A stretch of 7,642 bases of DNA. Origin: Bacteroidota bacterium (lineage in GTDB: Bacteria > Bacteroidota > Bacteroidia > Bacteroidales > Paludibacteraceae). A model generated the notes under the pieces. That model saw only the letters and a program-made list of their open reading frames with translations, was not told the origin of the DNA and ran no database searches. The translations under genes were made by a program, and so were the position numbers. Of this stretch, positions 1 through 4,730 are shown in pieces. The stretch lies in the NCBI GenBank assembly GCA_021804525.1, contig JAJZHJ010000058.1:1-7642 (forward strand). Direction: 5' to 3'. Positions within the stretch are counted from its first letter, which is position 1. Each line of letters begins with the position of its first letter.

Positions 1-251
1 GTATAATATTGACCGGTTTCACCTGAAATGGATTGGTTATTTAAATACCATTGATATGCCGTATATGTGTTTGCGCTGTTGTTACACACAAGCATACGAC
101 CGCTCCAACGCACTGAAATCGTAGGTTTGAAGATAGTTGTTGATGAAGATAAAATAGCACCTGTTCCTTCGGAAACAGTTCCTGCAGGGTTGCAGGAATA
201 TGCTAACAATGTGATTATCAATAATGCAAATAACAAACGGATATATTTCAT
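1..251 (-). CDS. secreted protein or lipoprotein with Ig/PKD-like module, N-terminal part (runs off left edge)
   Basis: The minus strand is open from an ATG at 251-249 to the window edge, giving 83 codons with no stop; the C-terminus lies outside. The product starts MKYIRLLFALLIITLLAYSC, a basic N-terminus plus a hydrophobic core ending at Cys20. The sequence before the Cys (A-Y-S) is a poor lipobox, so lipidation at Cys20 or ordinary signal peptidase cleavage are both possible; export is likely either way. After a Ser/Thr-rich stretch (residues 24-40) comes a module with W49, 'GRMLVCNN' (51-58) and 'TAYQWYLNNQSISGETGQYY' (64-83). This resembles the Ig/PKD-like modules of surface proteins in Bacteroidota; the family is recognised by eye only. 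A perfect TAnnTTTG box lies about 30 nt upstream. No Shine-Dalgarno is visible. The next in-frame stop upstream is at 299-297 and no other ATG lies between, so the start is well supported. Function unknown. Confidence 0.7.
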   Translation of the reverse strand, partial: MKYIRLLFALLIITLLAYSCNPAGTVSEGTGAILSSSTTIFKPTISVRWSGRMLVCNNSANTYTAYQWYLNNQSISGETGQYY

Positions 252-281
252 ATCGAATGAAGAGGTTATGTTAAGTTGACT

Positions 282-290
282 GCAAATGTA
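282..290 (-). promoter_or_regulatory. Bacteroidota-type -7 promoter element for the secreted-protein gene
   Basis: Read on the minus strand the bases are TACATTTGC, a perfect match to the TAnnTTTG element used by the Bacteroidota primary sigma factor. It sits about 30 nt before the ATG at 251, which would give a leader of roughly 25 nt. The nearest TTG triplets upstream are 12 and 25 nt away, outside the usual 17-23 nt spacing, so the -33 half is not convincing. It suggests this gene is transcribed separately from dnaX, which ends 109 nt upstream on the same strand. Confidence 0.5.
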
Positions 291-360
291 CACAAATTAT
301 TCCAATCGATGCACGCAATAAGCATTTGCTCCTATCAGCTGAGGATTCGTAAAAGTTGGT

Positions 361-2091
361 TTAATCAATTTCGAGTTTAAATTCTTTCCGCAAATGTCCT
401 AAGGCGCTGTTTTTTTCTGCTAACCATGCATATCTATCTTGTGATGTAAAAAGAGCATTTTTTTGATCAGTTTCATCGACTTCTACTTCAAAAGTAAGAT
501 AATCATTGTGAAGTTGTTCTGCTAAGTAGGTTTTCAGGTCGTCTTGTACTTCAGCAAACGATTTTTGTTGCAAAGGTTGATCAAACACAATACGTATAGT
601 ATCTTCATTCACCAAATTTGGCAACCTATTGATCATGAAATTTTTAGCATGTACCTTTTCTGGTATTTTTCCGTCGGCAAACGTTCGCCATGCTTGATGC
701 AAAGCTTGCTCTGTAAACGATTCGTGTTGTTTAGCTTTGTATTTTGGCGCTGCAATATCGGAAACTTGTGAAGATGAGGATGCAGCAGTAGAATGAATTG
801 AAATAGAAGGTGGAATTAAAGATGCCGATTTTGAAGTTTCAGTTAGCGGCGGAGTAAGGGATTGTGTTTTTGTCTTTAAGTAAACGGTAGATGTGTTTTG
901 GATTCCGTTATTAGGCGACGTAGCCGCATTGTTTTCTGCCACACGAATCTTTTCAATTGGTTTTAGTTCAGCGTTTTCAGCTAATTGTTCTTTTTTTTTA
1001 TCATTCCATTGGCAAAGTCTGATTAAAAGCAGTTCGGTCAGCAAACGCTTATTACGACTGGTTCGAAAATTCATGTCACATTCGTTTGAAAGTGTTAATG
1101 CGTGATATAAAAAATCAGTACTGCATTGTTGAGCTTGCTTGACGTAAAGGTCTTTGATAGTGTTTGCCATTTCAAGTAGTACAATAGTCGCTGCATCTTT
1201 GCACATAAGCAAATCGCGAAAATAGCTACTTATACCGGTTACAAAGTTTTGAGCATCAAATCCTTTATTAAGGATTTCATTAAACAAGATCAAGGAATCG
1301 GCAGCCCGATTGTTCAAAAAACTATCCGTTAATCGAAAGTAATAATCATAATCTAGCACATTCAAGTTTTCAATCACCTCTTGGTACGTGATTTTGTCTC
1401 CACAATAACTAACCACTTGATCAAAAATGGAAAGTGCATCGCGCATTCCACCATCTGCTTTTTGAGCAATGACATTCAGGGCTTCAGGTTCAACCGTAAT
1501 ACCTTCGTTTGTAGCAATCTGCATCAAATGCTCTACAATATCATTAATGCCAATCCTCACAAAATCATATATTTGACAACGAGAAAGAATTGTGGGAATG
1601 ATTTTATGCTTTTCAGTTGTGGCAAGAATAAAAATAGCATGTGCAGGTGGTTCTTCCAGTGTTTTTAGAAAAGCATTAAACGCCGATTGCGAAAGCATGT
1701 GCACTTCATCGATGATATAAACGCTATAATGTCCAATTTGTGGTGGGATACGGACTTGTTCAACTAAGGAACGAATATCGTCAACCGAATTATTCGATGC
1801 GGCGTCTAATTCATGAATATTGTAGGAACGCTGCTCATTGAATGTACGACAAGATTCACATTCGTTACATGCTTCAAAATTAGATGTAAGATGCTCGCAA
1901 TTAATAGTTTTAGCAAAAATACGCGCGCATGACGTTTTCCCTACGCCGCGAGGTCCACAAAACAAGTAAGCATGGGCTAAATGGTTTGTTCTAACAGCAT
2001 TTTTTAAAGTGGCTGTCAAAGCAGCTTGTCCAACCACAGAAGCAAAGGTAGCCGGACGATATTTTCGAGCTGAAACAATAAAATTATTCAT
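361..2091 (-). CDS. dnaX: DNA polymerase III subunit gamma/tau
   Basis: DnaX is the AAA+ motor subunit of the replicative clamp loader, which opens the sliding clamp and, as tau, ties the polymerase cores and helicase together. The 576-aa product has all the marks of the family. These are the N-terminal 'ARKYRPATF' motif (8-16), Walker A GPRGVGKT (46-53), a zinc module with Cys65, 75, 78 and 81, Walker B 'IIDEVH' (126-131), 'LEEPP' (145-149), the SRC motif with arginine finger R171, and sensor 2 'GGMRDA' with R217. Domain III runs to about residue 364. A Ser/Thr/Pro-rich linker (about 385-455) then leads to a C-terminal tau domain (about 460-576). The start at ATG 2091 fits the family N-terminus; no Shine-Dalgarno is seen. 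A run of nine A on the coding strand (Lys365-367) lies exactly after domain III and may cause slippage to a short gamma form (separate entry). The gene is divergent from the Nudix gene. Confidence 0.97.
   Translation of the reverse strand: MNNFIVSARKYRPATFASVVGQAALTATLKNAVRTNHLAHAYLFCGPRGVGKTSCARIFAKTINCEHLTSNFEACNECESCRTFNEQRSYNIHELDAASNNSVDDIRSLVEQVRIPPQIGHYSVYIIDEVHMLSQSAFNAFLKTLEEPPAHAIFILATTEKHKIIPTILSRCQIYDFVRIGINDIVEHLMQIATNEGITVEPEALNVIAQKADGGMRDALSIFDQVVSYCGDKITYQEVIENLNVLDYDYYFRLTDSFLNNRAADSLILFNEILNKGFDAQNFVTGISSYFRDLLMCKDAATIVLLEMANTIKDLYVKQAQQCSTDFLYHALTLSNECDMNFRTSRNKRLLTELLLIRLCQWNDKKKEQLAENAELKPIEKIRVAENNAATSPNNGIQNTSTVYLKTKTQSLTPPLTETSKSASLIPPSISIHSTAASSSSQVSDIAAPKYKAKQHESFTEQALHQAWRTFADGKIPEKVHAKNFMINRLPNLVNEDTIRIVFDQPLQQKSFAEVQDDLKTYLAEQLHNDYLTFEVEVDETDQKNALFTSQDRYAWLAEKNSALGHLRKEFKLEID
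977..1002 (-). promoter_or_regulatory. candidate A9 slippage site in dnaX (tau/gamma switch)
   Basis: On the coding strand nine consecutive A (999 down to 991) encode Lys365-Lys367, preceded by GAT and followed by GAA. If one A is added, or the ribosome slips by -1, the frame reads R-T-I-S and stops at TGA (979-977), giving 371 aa. If one A is lost, the frame reads K-N-N and stops at TAG (983-981), giving 369 aa. Both products would keep domains I-III, the clamp-loader part, and lose the linker and tau domain. Known precedents are the A AAA AAG ribosomal frameshift of Escherichia coli dnaX and the A9 transcriptional slippage tract of Thermus thermophilus dnaX. I see no clear Shine-Dalgarno stimulator and no strong downstream hairpin, so transcriptional slippage is the likelier mechanism. 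Whether it operates here is inference. Confidence 0.45.
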
Positions 2092-2172
2092 ACTTTGTTA
2101 CACCAGGATTCATAAGTATTCATCAATCATCAAAGCGAATAATTACAAGAAGCGCTTTTTTGATAGAACGAA

Positions 2173-2181
2173 GCAAATATA
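2173..2181 (-). promoter_or_regulatory. candidate -7 element proximal to dnaX
   Basis: The minus strand reads TATATTTGC, a perfect TAnnTTTG match about 82 nt before the dnaX ATG. No TTG lies 17-23 nt upstream of it; that region falls inside the 192-bp inverted-repeat element. If that element is an insertion, it may have displaced the original -33 half of this promoter. The box overlaps the first base of the candidate target-site duplication at 2181-2188. Confidence 0.4.
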
Positions 2182-2214
2182 AGAAAGATTATTGAGGTGA
2201 CGCATAAATGATAA

Positions 2215-2244
2215 GCAAACTTATACTTGTTTTTCTCAAGCAAA
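2215..2244 (-). promoter_or_regulatory. candidate distal promoter for dnaX (TTTG-N17-TAAGTTTGC)
   Basis: On the minus strand TTTG (2244-2241) is followed after 17 nt by TAAGTTTGC (2223-2215). This fits the Bacteroidota consensus in both halves and in spacing (TTG, 17-23 nt, TAnnTTTG), and it is the best two-part promoter I found in the window. It would give a dnaX leader of roughly 115 nt. It lies wholly inside the 2189-2380 inverted-repeat element, so if that element is mobile it may have brought this promoter with it. Confidence 0.45.
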
Positions 2245-2271
2245 ATAGTTCTCCCCTGAGTAAATCGCTTC

Positions 2272-2293
2272 GGTAGGAAGATTTCTTTCTACC
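2272..2293. other. strong hairpin inside the intergenic element
   Basis: GGTAGGAAG (2272-2280) pairs with CTTTCTACC (2285-2293) around the loop ATTT: nine pairs, eight Watson-Crick and one G-U. No T-run follows on either strand, so it is not an intrinsic terminator, and a terminator would make little sense between divergent genes. It is the most stable local stem I found in the non-coding DNA of this window. Confidence 0.5.
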
Positions 2294-2384
2294 TATCTCC
2301 AATAAGGTATTCGATGAAGGACGCGTTTTTTTATGTCCCATAGACCGTTAAGATAACGTTTTGTCATAGCACCTCAATAAAAGA

Positions 2385-2398
2385 AATAACCAATAACC
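2385..2398. repeat. tandem heptamer, two copies of AATAACC
   Basis: Two perfect adjacent copies of AATAACC lie just right of the inverted-repeat element and upstream of the Nudix -7 box. It is short enough to be chance, but it could be a binding site or a small replication-slippage duplication. Confidence 0.35.
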
Positions 2399-2428
2399 TT
2401 TCAATCCGTCTTTTGTAGGATTTTGTTG

Positions 2429-2437
2429 TACCTTTGT
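2429..2437 (+). promoter_or_regulatory. candidate -7 element for the Nudix gene
   Basis: TACCTTTGT matches TAnnTTTG and lies about 83 nt before the ATG at 2520, implying a leader of about 75 nt. No TTG occurs at the expected upstream spacing, so the -33 half is weak or absent. It lies outside and to the right of the 192-bp element. Confidence 0.4.
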
Positions 2438-2519
2438 TGTCTCAATGCAGCTATTCTCCTATTTTCTATGATCTGGACAAACAAATTGACAGAAATGAGG
2501 ACTTATACGTATTCTTTTT

Positions 2520-3029
2520 ATGGAAGAACTGTTTCCTTTAATGGACGAACAAGGTAATGTGATTGGAAAAGCAACCAGAAGCGAATGTCATGGCGGCACG
2601 TTTTGGTTGCATCCAGTAGTCCACTTACATGTGTTGAATAGCGCCGGAGAACTATTTTTGCAAAAACGAGCCATGAACAAAGACACACAACCTGGCAAAT
2701 GGGATACATCGGTGGGTGGACATGTGAGTTATGGAGAAACTGTTGAGCAAGCGTTGCATCGTGAAGTATTCGAAGAGATAGGTATTCAAGAGTATCAGCC
2801 TGTTTTTGTGCAACGTTATGTATGGCAATCGTTGGTTGAAAAAGAATTGGTCAATATGTTCTATACGATTTATGATGGTTCGTTTGAAATTGATCATGAA
2901 GAAATAGAAACGGCGCGTTTCTGGAACATTCACGAGATACAACAACAACTAGGGAAAGAATTTTTTACTCCCAACTTTGAGCAAGACTTTCAATTGCTCT
3001 TGGAAAAACTACGTAAACAAGAAAATTGA
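2520..3029 (+). CDS. Nudix hydrolase, IDI/YfcD-like
   Basis: Nudix enzymes hydrolyse nucleoside diphosphates linked to another group, using a metal bound by the Nudix-box glutamates; the substrate here is unknown. The 169-aa product has a perfect Nudix box (GX5EX7REUXEEXGU) at residues 67-89: G67, E73, R81, E82, E85, E86, G88. The N-terminus 'MDEQGNVIGKATRSECH' (8-24) and 'LQKRAMNKDTQPGKWDTSVGGH' region (47-68) place it in the subgroup related to isopentenyl-diphosphate isomerase and E. coli YfcD. I see no counterpart of the isomerase's cysteine-containing active-site segment, so hydrolase rather than isomerase is the better call. The product looks full length and cytosolic. The ATG at 2520 is chosen because the nearby upstream ATGs (2468, 2495) are out of frame; no Shine-Dalgarno precedes it, which is ordinary in this phylum. 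It heads the plus-strand block and is divergent from dnaX. Confidence 0.9.
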   Translation: MEELFPLMDEQGNVIGKATRSECHGGTFWLHPVVHLHVLNSAGELFLQKRAMNKDTQPGKWDTSVGGHVSYGETVEQALHREVFEEIGIQEYQPVFVQRYVWQSLVEKELVNMFYTIYDGSFEIDHEEIETARFWNIHEIQQQLGKEFFTPNFEQDFQLLLEKLRKQEN

Positions 3030-3160
3030 ATCAATCTATTTTGTAATAAAACAAGAAAGGAGTCGTTTGTTGAATCGACCTTGCAGAAGAGATTAAGTTG
3101 CTGAATGAATAGTAATCAAATCAAATAATTAGTTTATAAAATAGCGATAAAAAATTAAAA

Positions 3161-3853
3161 ATGAAGAATTTACTGTTTGTTTTTTTGTTTCTTCTGAGTG
3201 CTTCTTTTGCGCACGCTCAACGACTTCCGATAGAGCCGCCTAATTATGCGTACATTAAATCTGAAATTAAAAATCCGAATTCTCCATATTATTATCCGAC
3301 ACTCTTCAAACGCTACCTCGCTAATGATACGACCTTGAATATTGAGCAATATAGAGCTCTTTATTATGGATTTACGTATCAGAAAGAATATCAATCGTAC
3401 GGAAATCCGCCACAAGATGACATTTTAGCGCGTTATGCCAATAAAGATCATCTTACCATCGCTGATTGTGATACGATATTACTTTATGCAGGACAGCTTG
3501 TGGCGAAATTTCCTTTTGATATTCACTGGATAAACCGTATGGCTTATGCGTATCATGTAAAAGGCGATAATGCAGATGCGAATCTACTTAGTTTTAAGGC
3601 GAAGATGATTCTTCAAACCATTTTTTCGACAGGCAATGGAAGAACGCTGCCGACTGCTTGGCATGTTATTGAGGTTGGCGATGAATACGAAATTATCTAT
3701 ATGTTAGGATTATATCCATTACATTCAACGTTAGTAGGGCTTCAATGCGACCATGTTACCGTTAGCGAAAATCCTTCAGGCGTAAGGGGTTTTTATTTCA
3801 ACGTGAAACGTTTATTGGATATGGAGGGAGATAATTTGCATAGTAAAAAATAA
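3161..3853 (+). CDS. exported DUF4919 family protein
   Basis: The 230-aa product starts with a clear signal peptide, MKNLLFVFLFLLSASFAHA, with likely signal peptidase I cleavage after A19 (A-H-A before Q20); no lipobox Cys is present. The mature part carries 'SPYYYPTLFKRYLANDTTL' (41-59) and 'YRALYYGFTYQKEY' (64-77), which I recognise as the conserved core of DUF4919, a Bacteroidota family of unknown function. A tyrosine-rich alpha-helical look and the 'INRMAYAYHVKGDNADA' segment (about 124-140) faintly recall TPR-like helical repeats, but this is weak. Beyond export to the periplasm or outside, no role can be assigned. An A-rich stretch precedes the ATG, as is common for efficient starts in this phylum. 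It lies 131 nt after the Nudix gene and 105 nt before the HAD gene; no good TAnnTTTG promoter was found in either gap. Confidence 0.85.
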   Translation: MKNLLFVFLFLLSASFAHAQRLPIEPPNYAYIKSEIKNPNSPYYYPTLFKRYLANDTTLNIEQYRALYYGFTYQKEYQSYGNPPQDDILARYANKDHLTIADCDTILLYAGQLVAKFPFDIHWINRMAYAYHVKGDNADANLLSFKAKMILQTIFSTGNGRTLPTAWHVIEVGDEYEIIYMLGLYPLHSTLVGLQCDHVTVSENPSGVRGFYFNVKRLLDMEGDNLHSKK

Positions 3854-3884
3854 GAAGCATAGACAATTGGATAGTAGAAATTTG

Positions 3885-3918
3885 TAATTTATGACTTCAA
3901 TGTCAATTATCAATTTTT
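3885..3918 (+). terminator. weak candidate intrinsic terminator after the DUF4919 gene
   Basis: TGAC (3892-3895) pairs with GTCA (3902-3905) around a 6-nt loop. TAAT (3885-3888) can pair with ATTA (3906-3909) outside it with a 3-nt bulge, and a run of five T follows at 3914-3918. The stem is short and AT-rich, so termination would be inefficient at best. Confidence 0.25.
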
Positions 3919-3958
3919 GGAGTTATTCTTACCTATCTTATTTATAATTAATTGAGTT

Positions 3959-4687
3959 ATGTATTTACAAGAAATGACTGCTTTTTTGAAGCAAAAATCG
4001 TATCCGAAATTTGAATTGAAAGCTGTTTTTTTTGATATGGATGGCGTTTTGTATGATTCTATGCCGGCACATGCAGAAGCCTGGGTGAAAGCATTAGAAA
4101 GTTTTGGAATGCCATTTACTGCCTATGAAGCCTATATGAATGAAGGTCGAACCGGAAACGGGACTATAGACGGTGTTTTTCAAGCTCAGCTGGGACGAGT
4201 AGCTACGGAAGAAGAAAAGCAATCTATCTATAACGCGAAGAGTCAATTGTTCGAACGAACCGAGGTTGTTCGCATAATGCCATACGCGTTGGAGTTGTTG
4301 AAAAAAATTAAATCAAAAGATATTCATATTCTTTTAGTTACAGGATCAGGACAACCCAGCTTATTGGATAAATTAGAAGTATCTTTTCCCAAAATCTTTG
4401 AACGAGAACGCATGGTGACAGCCTTTGATGTTGAATTGGGAAAACCACATCCTGAACCTTATTTGATGGCGTTGCAAAAAGCAAACGTTAACCCTTGGGA
4501 GGCTGTTGTGGTGGAAAATGCGCCTTTAGGTATAGCTTCGGCTGTCGCTGCGGGTATTTACACATTAGCTGTCAACACAGGCATTTTGGAAGATGATGTT
4601 TTATTGAGTGAAGGGGCAAATGCCATTTTTTCAGGCATGGAAGAACTATATCAACAATGGGATCATCTTTTTAGCAATACACATTGA
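3959..4687 (+). CDS. HAD superfamily hydrolase, subfamily IA (beta-phosphoglucomutase-like)
   Basis: The 242-aa product is a cytosolic HAD phosphatase or phosphomutase acting through a phospho-aspartate. Motif I is 'FFDMDGVLYDS' (24-34) with nucleophile D26 and acid/base D28. Motif II is 'LLVTGSG' (125-131) with T128. Motif III is K162 in 'GKPHPEPY', and motif IV is 'VVVENAPLG' (183-191), with E186-N187 in place of the more common acidic pair. The helical cap between motifs I and II (about 35-105), with 'YDSMPAHAEAW' following motif I, is typical of the beta-phosphoglucomutase-like group; the substrate is not evident. The roughly 20-residue extension before motif I resembles that of Bacteroidales homologues as I remember them, which supports the ATG at 3959 over the in-frame ATG at 3974. 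uvrB begins 43 nt after its stop with no obvious promoter between, so the two may be co-transcribed. Confidence 0.9.
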   Translation: MYLQEMTAFLKQKSYPKFELKAVFFDMDGVLYDSMPAHAEAWVKALESFGMPFTAYEAYMNEGRTGNGTIDGVFQAQLGRVATEEEKQSIYNAKSQLFERTEVVRIMPYALELLKKIKSKDIHILLVTGSGQPSLLDKLEVSFPKIFERERMVTAFDVELGKPHPEPYLMALQKANVNPWEAVVVENAPLGIASAVAAGIYTLAVNTGILEDDVLLSEGANAIFSGMEELYQQWDHLFSNTH

Positions 4688-4730
4688 TGTAATCTGTGTT
4701 TAGGTCGATTTCTTAATTGTTATTGGATTT

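Larger units (their letters stand above)
2189..2380. repeat. 192-bp element with perfect 11-bp terminal inverted repeats (MITE-like or structured RNA)
   Basis: This accounts for most of the 428-nt gene-free stretch between dnaX and the Nudix gene. The ends are perfect inverted repeats: TTATTGAGGTG (2189-2199) and CACCTCAATAA (2370-2380). Directly outside them are AAGAAAGA (2181-2188) and AAGAAATA (2381-2388), matching at 7 of 8 bases, as a target-site duplication would. Inside are several short hairpins: ATAAG-CAAA-CTTAT (2211-2224); a 9-bp stem with one G-U pair and a 4-nt loop (2272-2293); GGAC/GTCC around a T-rich loop (about 2320-2339); and CGTTA-AGA-TAACG followed by TTTT (2346-2362). 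I see no transposase or convincing ORF in it. Readings are a non-autonomous mobile element, a structured RNA closed by an 11-bp helix, or chance. No copy elsewhere in the window was seen, so mobility is untested. Confidence 0.45.

Noticed and set aside
67..279. Plus-strand 70-aa ORF at the left edge
   Set aside because: It lies opposite the minus-strand frame with a signal peptide, a recognisable module and a promoter box; its own translation shows no domain.
544..1668. Plus-strand ORFs at 544-771, 893-1105 and 1381-1668
   Set aside because: They are antisense to dnaX, which is conserved throughout, and their translations look random.
2272..2293. 9-bp hairpin as an intrinsic terminator
   Set aside because: No T-run follows on either strand and the flanking genes are divergent.
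2520..3029. Nudix gene as isopentenyl-diphosphate isomerase
   Set aside because: The flanking motifs are related, but the isomerase's cysteine-containing active-site segment is not seen while the Nudix box is perfect, so hydrolase fits better.
3063..3080. Short inverted repeat GTCG/CGAC after the Nudix gene as a terminator
   Set aside because: It has only four pairs and a long loop without a T-tract; it is compatible with chance.
2518..3415. Minus-strand ORFs at 2518-2709, 2652-2948 and 3170-3415
   Set aside because: They are antisense to the Nudix and DUF4919 genes, with no recognisable motif.
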